From assembly GCF_003339865.1 (NCBI RefSeq), contig NZ_QPKV01000006.1, positions 124,001 through 188,000 of the forward strand: DNA of 64,000 bases, in the 5' to 3' direction. Source of the stretch: Pedobacter chinensis. Its GTDB lineage: Bacteria > Bacteroidota > Bacteroidia > Sphingobacteriales > Sphingobacteriaceae. Shown piece after piece: positions 8,942 through 17,612 of this stretch. Within the stretch, counting starts at the first letter, position 1, and the number at the start of each line of letters is the position of its first letter. The notes beneath the pieces are model-generated. The model had not been told where the DNA came from. It saw only the letters and a list, made by a program, of their open reading frames with translations, and ran no database searches. A program made the position numbers and the translations under genes.

Positions 8942-9023
8942 GAACGAATTTACCTAATTTTTTTGTGAGGTTTGGAAAGATTAAACGATTAAACATTTAA
9001 AACGGCTAGTTAGAGTGGCTGTT

Positions 9024-9125
9024 TGGTTAATTGTTTTGTTGGTTAATCGGTTAATTGTTTCAGTCGGTTAATCGGTTAATTGTTTCGGTTGGTTAATCGG
9101 TTAACTGTTTTAATTGGTTAATTGA
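9024..9125. repeat. Tandem 25-bp repeat
   Basis: The 20-mer GGTTAATCGGTTAATTGTTT starts at 9041, recurs at 9066 and, with one change, at 9091, giving a 25-bp period. Partial copies lie on both sides. It fills the gap between the ZIP and Uma2 genes. Confidence 0.8.
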
Positions 9126-9153
9126 AAATTGCCAACTAAAAACTGCAAACTAA

Positions 9154-9870
9154 CTAGTGTCCTACAAAAAAACCAATCAACGCCACTCCAATTCCAAGTA
9201 AAACAGCGAACATTTTACGAGTATTAATTTTATGGTCGGCGCTCGATTCGAATAGAATGGTAGTAGATATATGTAAGAAAATCCCGATTACAATCCCCAT
9301 TATTTTGTTAAAATAAGCATCGATGCCACCTATTGAACCATTGCTTAAGCCAACGCTTACATAAAAGCCCAATGGAGCCATAAAAGCGAAAATGATGAGA
9401 TAAAGAATAATACTGCCCTTTTTGAAATGGTTTTGCATTAAAATACTCGCTAAAGCAAATGCAGCTGGAATATGATGTAAGGAAATGCCAAATATCAATT
9501 CATTATGCTGATCTTTAGCTAGTGGCATTCCTTCTAAAAAGGCATGCAAACATAAACTAATCATAATCCCAAAGGGAAAAACATGACCATCATGATGTTT
9601 ATGAATATGCCCATGCTCTACACCTTCAGAAAATTGCTCGAGAAAAATTTGCAATAAAAAACCCAGTAGAATAAAAATTCCGATTTCATATTTATCATTA
9701 CCACTGTATGCATCTGGAATCAGGTGTAAAACAGTAATAGCAAAAAGATATGCACCACTGAAAGATAATATCAGTTTTAAGAGTTTGGATTTATCGCTTT
9801 TAACCAAAAATATAGCAGAGCCTCCTAAAAAAGCACAGAAAAAAAGTACGGCAAATTTCCAAGCTTCCAT
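9154..9870 (-). CDS. ZIP-family metal transporter
   Basis: Inner-membrane divalent-metal (Zn/Fe) permease of 238 aa with about eight predicted helices. A His-rich loop (HGHIHKHHDGH) precedes the metal-path helices, which read HAFLEGMPL and SLHHIPAAFAL in place of the usual HNxxDG and HExPHE motifs. It is the last gene of a three-gene minus-strand row, starting directly after the PAP2 stop codon. Metal specificity cannot be read from the sequence. Confidence 0.85.
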   Translation of the reverse strand: MEAWKFAVLFFCAFLGGSAIFLVKSDKSKLLKLILSFSGAYLFAITVLHLIPDAYSGNDKYEIGIFILLGFLLQIFLEQFSEGVEHGHIHKHHDGHVFPFGIMISLCLHAFLEGMPLAKDQHNELIFGISLHHIPAAFALASILMQNHFKKGSIILYLIIFAFMAPLGFYVSVGLSNGSIGGIDAYFNKIMGIVIGIFLHISTTILFESSADHKINTRKMFAVLLGIGVALIGFFVGH

Positions 9871-10434
9871 TTAAAAATCAGGTTGTAAAGTTTTAAATAA
9901 TCTGGCGCCAAGCAAACCAATGGTTATACCAAGTAAAGCACCAGTAGTTACATCAACAGGATAATGTACGCCAACATAAACCTGTGCAAAGCTAATTATT
10001 GTAGCCCAAAATAATCCGAGAGGCAAAGTCGGTTTCCAACGGCTATAAAAAACGCAAATTAAAAATACAGCAATGGCAAAATGATTGGTAGCGTGTGCCG
10101 ATGGAAAGCTTAGTCCACTTCCACAAGGTACGCGATGGATAATATCATTTGCTAAGCTAAAATCATTGCATGGACGTACTCTGGCCACAAATGGTTTAAT
10201 CAATCGTGATGCAATTAAATCACCCATGGCAAAGGTAAAAAGTGCCATCCCAATAATATAATAACCTTGTTTTTTATATTGTTTAATGCAAAAAACAATG
10301 ATAAAAAGGTAAAGTGGCGACCAAAAAAAACGGTTGCGCATCAAGGGCATCAGCCAATCGAAAAAACTGTTTGAAAGTCCGCGGTGGATTTTCAAAAACA
10401 GGTCTGCATCAAATTGCTGTATGCTTTCTATCAT
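9871..10434 (-). CDS. PAP2-family membrane phosphatase
   Basis: Type 2 phosphatidic acid phosphatase-like protein of 187 aa with several membrane helices. All three motifs are present: KPFVARVRPC, SFPSAHATNHF, and YVGVHYPVDV with its catalytic His. Substrates could be undecaprenyl diphosphate, lipid A or phosphatidic acid; the sequence does not decide. It overlaps the methyltransferase stop by four bases (ATGA) and abuts the ZIP gene, so all three are probably co-translated. Confidence 0.9.
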   Translation of the reverse strand: MIESIQQFDADLFLKIHRGLSNSFFDWLMPLMRNRFFWSPLYLFIIVFCIKQYKKQGYYIIGMALFTFAMGDLIASRLIKPFVARVRPCNDFSLANDIIHRVPCGSGLSFPSAHATNHFAIAVFLICVFYSRWKPTLPLGLFWATIISFAQVYVGVHYPVDVTTGALLGITIGLLGARLFKTLQPDF

Positions 10435-11162
10435 GCTTTTTTGCAGATTAAAATTAGTCTGTCAGAATTTGTTTGATCAAAATCATCGAGTGCATAACTG
10501 CCAAAGGCTTTCTGTATAACCATACCTGCTTTAGTTAACATCCGTTCAAAATCTTCAAAACTAAAGGCCTGCACACGTTCTTCGAAGTTGTAAATCTTTT
10601 GCTTATCCTCAAAATTTATCTTTTTAATAATTTTTCCATCCACAACATTCTTGTCAATATGGAAGGTAATCCCATCAAGCGATTTAGTTTCGCATGAATT
10701 TAAATTCCTGATGATTTTTTCTGTATTAAAATAATCTATTACCAAAACTCCATTGGCATTTAAACTTTTTCTGAAGGTTTTTATCGCGTTCACATGATCT
10801 TTCTCGGTATCGAAATAGCCGAAACTGGTAAATAAATTTAAAGCAACATCGAAGTAATTAATATAGAACAATTTTCGCATATCGTGTACTAAAAAATGCA
10901 GTTTGTCATTCTCGAACTGTTTCGCATATTTTATACTTTGCTCTGATAAGTCGATTCCTGTAACATCATAACCCTTTTTATTGAGATATATGGAATGTCT
11001 GCCTTTTCCGCAAGCAATATCGAGCATTTTTGAATCGGCTTTTGGATGAAGGTATTTAGTTAAGTTGTCAATGAAAAATTCAGCTTCGGCATCGTTTCTT
11101 TGTTGGTAAAGAATATGATAATATGGCGAATTAAACCAATATTGAAACCACTTGCGCTGCAT
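10431..11162 (-). CDS. Class I SAM-dependent methyltransferase
   Basis: Methyltransferase of 243 aa with SAM-binding motif I LDIACGKGRHS at about 47-57 and an acidic motif II ending in TGIDLS. The C-terminal half (ADDFDQTNSDRLILICKKA end) matches small-molecule methyltransferases of unknown substrate. It is the first gene of the methyltransferase-PAP2-ZIP operon. A TAAGTTTG promoter box lies at 11192-11199. Confidence 0.85.
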   Translation of the reverse strand: MQRKWFQYWFNSPYYHILYQQRNDAEAEFFIDNLTKYLHPKADSKMLDIACGKGRHSIYLNKKGYDVTGIDLSEQSIKYAKQFENDKLHFLVHDMRKLFYINYFDVALNLFTSFGYFDTEKDHVNAIKTFRKSLNANGVLVIDYFNTEKIIRNLNSCETKSLDGITFHIDKNVVDGKIIKKINFEDKQKIYNFEERVQAFSFEDFERMLTKAGMVIQKAFGSYALDDFDQTNSDRLILICKKA

Positions 11163-11191
11163 ACAGAAAGCCTTTTTGTTTTAGAAAGGTG

Positions 11192-11199
11192 CAAACTTA
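11192..11199 (-). promoter_or_regulatory. -7 promoter box of the methyltransferase operon
   Basis: Minus-strand TAAGTTTG matches TAnnTTTG exactly, 29 bases before the ATG. The surrounding 433-base gap (11163-11595) also holds a 22-bp palindrome and the glmM promoter box, and no gene. Confidence 0.55.
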
Positions 11200-11390
11200 G
11201 ATAAAATTGCATAAACGCGGTACATTAAATTCACACCAAAGCAATTTATCATTCTCTTCGTAACTGCCAAAAATAAACAATTACTGCGGAAATATAGGCT
11301 TTTACTATTCTTATTGGGTATTAAGTGATGTAAAACTTATTTATTGGAAATTCTTTTTTATTGCACCACCTCTGAAAAATCTGTTATGCT

Positions 11391-11412
11391 GTGTCAGTTT
11401 ATAAACTGACAC
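11391..11412. promoter_or_regulatory. 22-bp perfect palindrome, possible operator
   Basis: The half-site GTGTCAGTTTA is followed directly by its exact complement. It lies between divergent genes without a T-run, so a protein-binding site is more likely than a terminator. The bound factor is unknown. Confidence 0.45.
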
Positions 11413-11565
11413 AATTTCTTTCTGAAAAATTAAAAATCAAATCACACGTTTGATTTCTATAAACAACCTAACTTCTATTATATACATCGTGTAAATAGAT
11501 ATAAAAACAATGTAAATTAATGCTGCCCAAGCCTTTTGAAATAGTCGCTATCTTGTTTTTTTTCT

Positions 11566-11573
11566 TATTTTTG
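11566..11573 (+). promoter_or_regulatory. -7 promoter box of glmM
   Basis: TATTTTTG matches TAnnTTTG exactly and ends 22 bases before the GTG start. A TTTG lies at 11535-11538 but the spacing is too long for a clear -33 box. Confidence 0.55.
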
Positions 11574-11595
11574 AGCCTCAAATAAATTATAAGAA

Positions 11596-12981
11596 GTGAC
11601 TTTAATAAAATCAATTTCGGGAATACGAGGAACCATAGGCGGACAAGCTGGAAATGGCTTAACACCGATAGATGTAGTGAAATTTACAGCTGCTTTTGGT
11701 AGCTGGGTAGTTCAAAAAACAGGTAATAAAAAGATAGTTTTAGGTCGTGATGCACGTATTTCCGGCGAAATGGTTAATAATTTAGTGATCGGAACATTAC
11801 AGGGTTTAGGTATAGAAGTTATTGATTTAGGTTTATCAACCACACCAACTGTAGAAATTGCTGTTCCTGCTGAGCAAGCAGGTGGCGGCATTATTTTAAC
11901 GGCAAGCCATAATCCTAAGCAATGGAACGCGCTTAAACTATTAAATTCTGATGGCGAATTTATTAGTGATGCTGATGGTAAAGAAGTTTTAGATTTAGCG
12001 GAAAGTGCAAGTTTCGAATTTGCCGATGTAGATAAATTGGGGAAGGTTATTAAAAACGATACTTACCTTCAGAAACATATTGATAAAGTTTTAGCATTGC
12101 CTTTGGTTGATATTGAAGCTATTAAAAAAGCCGATTTCAAAATCGTTATCGACTGTGTTAATTCTACTGGTGGTATCTTTATTCCAGCCTTACTAAAAGC
12201 TTTGGGCGTTACCAGAGTGGTTGAATTATATTGTACTCCAGATGGGCATTTTCCACATAACCCTGAACCTCTTCCCGAAAATTTAACTGAAATTTCAAAA
12301 GAAGTGCAGAAACAAAATGCCGATTTAGGCATTGTGGTTGATCCAGATGTTGATCGTTTATGTTTCGTTAACGAAGATGGTAGCATGTTTGGCGAAGAAT
12401 ACACACTTGTTGCTGTTGCTGATTATGTATTAAAAAATACTCCTGGAAATACAGTATCAAACCTTTCATCAACCCGTGCACTACGTGATGTAACCGAAAA
12501 AGCTGGTTCTGAATATAATGCATCGGCTGTTGGAGAAGTGAATGTGGTTAATAAAATGAAAGCTACCAATGCCATTATCGGTGGTGAGGGTAATGGTGGA
12601 ATCATTTATCCTGAATCTCACTACGGAAGAGACGCCTTAGTTGGAATCGCTTTATTTTTAACTCATTTAGCTAAATTTGGTAAGTCAATTTCTATTTTAC
12701 GCAGCAGCTATCCGCAATATCATATTTCGAAGAACAAAATTACACTTACGCCAGAAATGGATATCGATAACTTATTGAAACAAGTGGAAGAGAAATATAA
12801 AAATCAGCCATATAGCACTATTGATGGTTTGAAAATTGAGTTCGATAAAACATGGGTGCATTTACGTCGTTCTAATACAGAGCCAATTATCCGCATTTAT
12901 AGCGAGGCAGAAAATGAAACCATTGCTGAAAACCTGGCAAATAAAATCATTTCTGACATTAAAGAAATATTGCACCTTTAG
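11596..12981 (+). CDS. glmM: Phosphoglucosamine/phosphomannomutase
   Basis: Alpha-D-phosphohexomutase of 461 aa, probably converting glucosamine-6-phosphate to glucosamine-1-phosphate for UDP-GlcNAc synthesis. The phosphoserine loop TASHNP has Ser104, the metal loop DPDVDR covers 249-254, the sugar loop reads GEGNGG, and the phosphate-binding loop is RRSNTEP. The start is GTG, because MTLIKSISGIRGTIGG is the family N-terminus and no ATG is near. A phosphomannomutase role is the alternative. Confidence 0.9.
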   Translation: MTLIKSISGIRGTIGGQAGNGLTPIDVVKFTAAFGSWVVQKTGNKKIVLGRDARISGEMVNNLVIGTLQGLGIEVIDLGLSTTPTVEIAVPAEQAGGGIILTASHNPKQWNALKLLNSDGEFISDADGKEVLDLAESASFEFADVDKLGKVIKNDTYLQKHIDKVLALPLVDIEAIKKADFKIVIDCVNSTGGIFIPALLKALGVTRVVELYCTPDGHFPHNPEPLPENLTEISKEVQKQNADLGIVVDPDVDRLCFVNEDGSMFGEEYTLVAVADYVLKNTPGNTVSNLSSTRALRDVTEKAGSEYNASAVGEVNVVNKMKATNAIIGGEGNGGIIYPESHYGRDALVGIALFLTHLAKFGKSISILRSSYPQYHISKNKITLTPEMDIDNLLKQVEEKYKNQPYSTIDGLKIEFDKTWVHLRRSNTEPIIRIYSEAENETIAENLANKIISDIKEILHL

Positions 12982-13072
12982 TCAGATTTTGTGTAAAATA
13001 AAGCGAGTTAAAATAAAATATTAAAATATTAGCGGGTAATATCAGTTATCGCTAAACAGGTGGAATTATAAT

Positions 13073-14221
13073 ATGAAGAGGATTTACTTAGATAATGCGG
13101 CAACAACGCCTTTAGATAAAGATGTAATTGCAGAAATGACGAATGTAATGGAAAACTATTTTGGTAATCCATCGGCTATTCACGCACTTGGTCGCGAGGT
13201 TAGAACCTTAGTTGAAAAGGCCCGTAAAACCGTTGCCAATCTTTTAGGTGCATCTCCATCTGAAATCTTTTTCACATCTGGCGGTACTGAAGCAGATAAT
13301 ACAGCAATCCGTTGTGGAATTTCAGCTTACGGAATTAAACATGCCATTACCTCAAAAATAGAACATCATGCTGTTGAGCACACACTCAATATGATGCTTA
13401 AAAATGGCGAAATTGATAAACTAAGTTTTGTTAATATCGATGAAAAAGGTAATGTTGATTACGCACATTTAGAAGAATTGCTGCAAAACAACGAACGTAC
13501 TTTTGTATCCTTAATGCACGCAAATAATGAATTGGGAACATTAACGGATATGGTTAAAGTTGGCGATATCTGCGAGAAATACAATGCTATTTATCATGCA
13601 GATACCGTTCAAACGATGGGACATTATCCTCATCGTGTACGCGAGCTTAAAGCTCATTTCATTGTATGTGCGGCGCATAAACTTCATGGACCAAAAGGCG
13701 TAGGGTTTTTGTATGTAAACAGCAATATTAAAATCCCGCCAATGATTTACGGAGGAGCCCAGGAACGTAATATGCGTGGTGGGACCGAAAATGTTTATGG
13801 CATTGTTGGCTTAGCGAAGGCATTGGAAATTGCGTATGCAGAAATGGAACAACATCAAAATCATATCCAGGGCTTGAAAGATTATCTAAAAGAACAGCTA
13901 ACCGCTGAAATTCCTGGAATTGCATTCAATGGCGAAACAGACGCTGATAAAAGCCTTTATACGGTATTAAATGTTTCGTTCCCTGAAATGGATATGGGCG
14001 ATATGCTATTGTTTAATTTGGATATTAACGGCATTTGTGCGTCAGGTGGCAGCGCTTGTTCATCAGGTTCAAACATTGGCTCACATGTTTTAAATGGTAT
14101 TAAAGCCGATCCAAATCGTCCTTCAGTTCGCTTTTCTTTTAGCAAATACACCACAAAAGAGGAATTGGATTACGTAATTGAAAAAGTTAAAATGGTGGTT
14201 AAACAGAATGCTTTGGCATAA
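13073..14221 (+). CDS. Cysteine desulfurase, NifS/IscS family
   Basis: PLP enzyme of 382 aa that moves sulfur from cysteine to acceptors, typically for iron-sulfur clusters or tRNA thiolation. The PLP lysine is K203 in AHKLHGPKG, and the persulfide Cys is C329 in SACSSG. The short SACSSG loop region is of the IscS/NifS type rather than SufS. No iscU-like neighbour is seen. It ends at a strong terminator. Confidence 0.9.
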   Translation: MKRIYLDNAATTPLDKDVIAEMTNVMENYFGNPSAIHALGREVRTLVEKARKTVANLLGASPSEIFFTSGGTEADNTAIRCGISAYGIKHAITSKIEHHAVEHTLNMMLKNGEIDKLSFVNIDEKGNVDYAHLEELLQNNERTFVSLMHANNELGTLTDMVKVGDICEKYNAIYHADTVQTMGHYPHRVRELKAHFIVCAAHKLHGPKGVGFLYVNSNIKIPPMIYGGAQERNMRGGTENVYGIVGLAKALEIAYAEMEQHQNHIQGLKDYLKEQLTAEIPGIAFNGETDADKSLYTVLNVSFPEMDMGDMLLFNLDINGICASGGSACSSGSNIGSHVLNGIKADPNRPSVRFSFSKYTTKEELDYVIEKVKMVVKQNALA

Positions 14222-14243
14222 AATATCAGTAACCAGTAAGAAA

Positions 14244-14273
14244 AAGTCCCGATGAAAATCGGGACTTTTTTTT
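14244..14273 (+). terminator. Terminator after the cysteine desulfurase
   Basis: Perfect 10-bp stem AAGTCCCGAT / ATCGGGACTT with a GAAA tetraloop, followed by T6. Confidence 0.9.
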
Positions 14274-14585
14274 GGGATGGAAATTTAATATCTGGCTAGT
14301 GCATCATCACGAATAAAAGAGATTACATCTGATCGATCTGTTATAGAAAGCAATGGCTAAAAAATGCCCTTGCAAAATCCAAAACAAAACCTTATCTTTA
14401 ATCAAGACAAAGACAGTTCAACTGTTTATTTTATTTGTAATCCCTTAACGAAACCTTATCAAATCCCCTGGTATAAGGTTGAACGAATTTCTGACAGACT
14501 TAAGCATTCTAAAGAGCAGCTCATATGTATTGAAGAATTTATTAAACCTTGAGGGCTTTTCAAGCTTTCCATAAATCTTATCGTT

Positions 14586-14783
14586 ATGAAAAATGATCAA
14601 ATAAATCCCGAGCTTAACAACGCAAAGCCTGAGGAAAAATTGGATAGAAAACACATTTATAAGTTTATTTTGAATCCATTTTCTTTTGAATCCTCTAATC
14701 ATTTTAATAAAATACATAAAAGGAGGTTTAATTCATTTGGATGCATTCATGAAATTAAAAAATTGCCAGGCGCAATGTTGTAA
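14586..14783 (+). CDS. Small hypothetical protein, paralog of the next ORF
   Basis: A 65-aa ORF I do not recognise. Its tail NSFGCIHEIKKLPGAML aligns without gaps to the tail of the ORF at 14922-15125, and AATTCATTTGG, CATGA and CCAGG sit at identical distances from both stop codons. That shared register suggests two diverged copies of one small gene. The N-terminus is polar (MKNDQINPELNNAKPEEKLD). It could also be a decaying copy. The rest of the 700-base gap 14222-14921 holds only the terminator and an unconvincing ORF at 14364-14552. Confidence 0.45.
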   Translation: MKNDQINPELNNAKPEEKLDRKHIYKFILNPFSFESSNHFNKIHKRRFNSFGCIHEIKKLPGAML

Positions 14784-14921
14784 TTTCTTTAATACTTTCT
14801 TTAATTCACAACTACCTTTCAGGTAGCGGATGGCTTTGTATTGTAAAAGGTATTCTAAAAGCAACTAACAAAAACAAAATAATTTTTCGTTTGTTTCTGT
14901 TAATACATCAATTGAAATATT

Positions 14922-15125
14922 ATGGAAACTAATAAGGAAAAAGGTAAAATCGTTGAGAACGAATTGCTAAATAAAACTGCCGAAGATATAAAAGATGATA
15001 GAAAACTAGATGAGAACAAATCATCCAAAGTAGCTACCAATTTATTCAATAAGGATAAAGACCGCAAAAATAATTCATTTGGTCCAGGACATGAGCCAGG
15101 TACAACTCCAGGTTCCGGCATATAA
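14922..15125 (+). CDS. Small hydrophilic hypothetical protein with Pro/Gly tail
   Basis: A 67-aa, highly charged ORF (METNKEKGKIVENELLNK start) ending in a Gly/Pro-rich tail, NNSFGPGHEPGTTPGSGI. No signal peptide or membrane helix; the N-terminal part is probably disordered or helical. A good terminator follows at 15163-15189, supporting a transcribed gene. Function unknown. Confidence 0.6.
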   Translation: METNKEKGKIVENELLNKTAEDIKDDRKLDENKSSKVATNLFNKDKDRKNNSFGPGHEPGTTPGSGI

Positions 15126-15162
15126 TTGAACATATCATATTTGATCAGAAATTATTAAATTT

Positions 15163-15189
15163 AAACCACAGTAATCCTGTGGTTTTTTT
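15163..15189 (+). terminator. Terminator after the 67-aa ORF
   Basis: Stem AAACCACAG / CTGTGGTTT with loop TAATC, running into a T7 stretch, 37 bases past the stop codon. Confidence 0.8.
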
Positions 15190-15203
15190 AATTTATCCCA
15201 AAA

Positions 15204-16103
15204 ATGAAAAGAAGAAATTTTATTAAAGATTCGGCATTGGCAATGGCTATGCTTTCCATTTATAAAAGCGATGTTTTTGCTCAGCAGGAATTGCTACGGG
15301 CATATAACTTTAAACCGTTAAGAAATAATGTTGGTATTTTCACTGAACAGGGTGGAACGATCGGCTGGCTGAATTCCTCAAGTGGATTTGTTGTTGTTGA
15401 TGCACAATTTCCTGCCTCTGCGCCTCATGTGATAGAGGAATTAAAGAAATTAGGCGAAAAACCTTTCAAGTACCTGATTAATACCCATCACCATAGTGAC
15501 CACACGGCAGGAAATATTTCTTTCAAAGGCTTGGCGGATAAAGTTGTAGCGCATCAAAATTCACTGGTTAATCAAAAGAGGGTAGCAGAGAAAGCTAATA
15601 ATCTGGATCAGCAATTATTGCCTGATACCACTTTCGGTACAGGTTGGAAAGCTAAAATCGGAGAGGATAAGATCAGTGGCTATTATTATGGTTCCGGCCA
15701 TACCAATGGAGATGCGGTTTATCATTTTGAAAACACCAATATCGTTCATGTTGGCGATTTAGTTTCTAATAGGAAATATCCATATATTGATAGAGAAAAT
15801 GGTGCGCACATAGGAAACTGGATTATAGCCCTGGATAAAATTTATAATCAGTTTGACAATGATACTTTGTTTATTTTCGGACATAGTCGTGAACCAGAAA
15901 AGGTAACAGGAAACAAGGCCGATGTGAAGGCATTTCAAAATTATCTGCAAAATTTATTGACCTTTGTTGGCAACGAAATAAAAGCGGGCAAAAGCAAAGA
16001 AGAAATTTTAAAAACAACAGCAATTCCAAATGCTTCAGAGTGGCAGGGAGAAGGAATACAACGAAGCTTAACTGCTGCTTACGATGAGTTAAAAGGAGTT
16101 TAG
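15204..16103 (+). CDS. Exported MBL-fold metallohydrolase
   Basis: Metallo-beta-lactamase-fold hydrolase of 299 aa. The N-terminus KRRNFIKDSALAMAML has a twin-arginine-like RRxFIK motif followed by a hydrophobic stretch and a possible cleavage site after VFA, so Tat export is plausible. The zinc motif HxHxDH lies at His95, His97, Asp99 and His100, with later ligands in GSGHTNGD and FGHSREP. The substrate is unknown; beta-lactamase activity cannot be inferred from the fold alone. Confidence 0.8.
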   Translation: MKRRNFIKDSALAMAMLSIYKSDVFAQQELLRAYNFKPLRNNVGIFTEQGGTIGWLNSSSGFVVVDAQFPASAPHVIEELKKLGEKPFKYLINTHHHSDHTAGNISFKGLADKVVAHQNSLVNQKRVAEKANNLDQQLLPDTTFGTGWKAKIGEDKISGYYYGSGHTNGDAVYHFENTNIVHVGDLVSNRKYPYIDRENGAHIGNWIIALDKIYNQFDNDTLFIFGHSREPEKVTGNKADVKAFQNYLQNLLTFVGNEIKAGKSKEEILKTTAIPNASEWQGEGIQRSLTAAYDELKGV

Positions 16104-16243
16104 TTTTAAGCTGCAGATTCCTATAAACTAATCTGTGAATCTGCAGCCACCCCTCAAAATCTTTTTTCAATTTATAAACATTCTATATTTAAAATAAAGC
16201 TAAACAACATTTTCAAAATCAGTATAACTAAACCCTTATCTGT

Positions 16244-16251
16244 TATATTTG
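16244..16251 (+). promoter_or_regulatory. -7 promoter box of cydAB
   Basis: TATATTTG matches TAnnTTTG exactly and ends 25 bases before the cydA ATG. No convincing -33 TTTG, which may indicate activator dependence. Confidence 0.55.
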
Positions 16252-16276
16252 TGTTACACCAAATCCAATATCAGAT

Positions 16277-17608
16277 ATGGATGATTTTTTAGCTGCCCGT
16301 TCCCAAATGGCCTTATCATTAGGCTTTCACATTATTTTTTCCTGTATCGGTATGGTAATGCCATTTTTTATGGCTGTATCGCATTATAAATGGTTAAAAA
16401 CGAATGATGAGGTATATAAGAATCTTACCAAGGCCTGGAGTAAAGGCGTAGCGATTTTCTTTGCCACTGGAGCCGTATCCGGAACGATGTTATCATTTGA
16501 ATTGGGCCTGCTCTGGCCAAAGTTTATGGAACATGCCGGGCCGATCTTCGGAATGCCCTTTTCATTAGAGGGCACAGCATTTTTTATCGAGGCAATCGCT
16601 TTAGGTTTTTTCCTGTACGGGTGGAATAAACTAAATAAATGGTTTCATTGGTTTACAGGAATGGTGGTTGGTGTAAGCGGATTAGCATCAGGAATTTTGG
16701 TTGTTGCCGCTAATGCATGGATGAACAGCCCGGCTGGATTTGATTTTGTAAATGGAAAATATCTGAACATTGACCCTATTCAGGCCATGTTCAACAAAGC
16801 GTGGTTTTCTCAGGCATTGCACATGTGCTTAGCGGCATTTACGGCTACAGGTTTTGCAGTTGCTGGTGTACATGCACTGATGATTTTGAGGAATAAAAAT
16901 AAAGAGTTTCATTTAAAGGCCTTTAAAATTGCTGCAATATTTGCCTGTATTGGTGCATTGTTACAACCTTTAAGTGGCGATATATCGGCAAAAGATGTTG
17001 CGCAGCGGCAGCCAGCTAAATTAGCGGCAATGGAGGCTCTTTATAAAACTGAAAAACCCGCGCCATTATTAATCGGTGGCATTGTAAATGAAAAAGATAA
17101 AACCGTAAAAGGGGCGATTAAAATCCCTGGTGCTTTAAGTTTTCTTGCTCATGGCGATTTTAAAGCAGAAGTAAAAGGACTGGATAAAATTCCCGAAAAT
17201 GAACATCCGCCTGTCGCCATTACACATTATGCTTTTCAGATTATGGTTGGAATAGGAACTTTATTAATGCTTGTTTCGCTCATTTATTTCTTTATTCTTT
17301 TAAGGAAAAAGCCTTTATTGGATAAACGTTGGGTACTTAAGTTGTTTGTGCTGGCAATTCCATTAGGTTATATCGCTTTAGAAGCAGGATGGGTGGTAAC
17401 TGAAGTTGGGAGGCAACCCTGGATAATTTATGGTATTATGCTTACTAAAGATGCAGTGACACCCATGCCCGGAATTGCTTATTCGTTTTACATTTTTACG
17501 GCAATTTATGTTTCATTAAGCATAATTGTAACGTTTTTGCTTTACCGCCAAATTAAAATGGTTCCATATGTTTATGATCAATTGAAATCCTCAAATAAAC
17601 TAAATTAG
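16277..17608 (+). CDS. cydA: Cytochrome bd quinol oxidase subunit I
   Basis: Membrane subunit that binds the hemes and oxidises quinol, reducing O2 to water with high affinity. It has 443 aa against ~520 in E. coli, because the periplasmic Q-loop (about 235-310) is short. His18 corresponds to the high-spin heme ligand and His182 to the b558 ligand region. Glu98 and Glu105 lie in the conserved acidic helix, and GRQPW is at 378-382. cydB follows after 4 bases. Confidence 0.95.
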   Translation: MDDFLAARSQMALSLGFHIIFSCIGMVMPFFMAVSHYKWLKTNDEVYKNLTKAWSKGVAIFFATGAVSGTMLSFELGLLWPKFMEHAGPIFGMPFSLEGTAFFIEAIALGFFLYGWNKLNKWFHWFTGMVVGVSGLASGILVVAANAWMNSPAGFDFVNGKYLNIDPIQAMFNKAWFSQALHMCLAAFTATGFAVAGVHALMILRNKNKEFHLKAFKIAAIFACIGALLQPLSGDISAKDVAQRQPAKLAAMEALYKTEKPAPLLIGGIVNEKDKTVKGAIKIPGALSFLAHGDFKAEVKGLDKIPENEHPPVAITHYAFQIMVGIGTLLMLVSLIYFFILLRKKPLLDKRWVLKLFVLAIPLGYIALEAGWVVTEVGRQPWIIYGIMLTKDAVTPMPGIAYSFYIFTAIYVSLSIIVTFLLYRQIKMVPYVYDQLKSSNKLN

Positions 17609-17612
17609 CACT

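Noticed and set aside
14364..14552. 62-aa ORF before the paired small ORFs
   Set aside because: No recognisable motif, no shared tail with its neighbours, no promoter or ribosome site; frame probably open by chance.
15204..16103. Calling the exported MBL protein a beta-lactamase
   Set aside because: The HxHxDH motif is shared by the whole superfamily; nothing in the sequence singles out beta-lactam hydrolysis.
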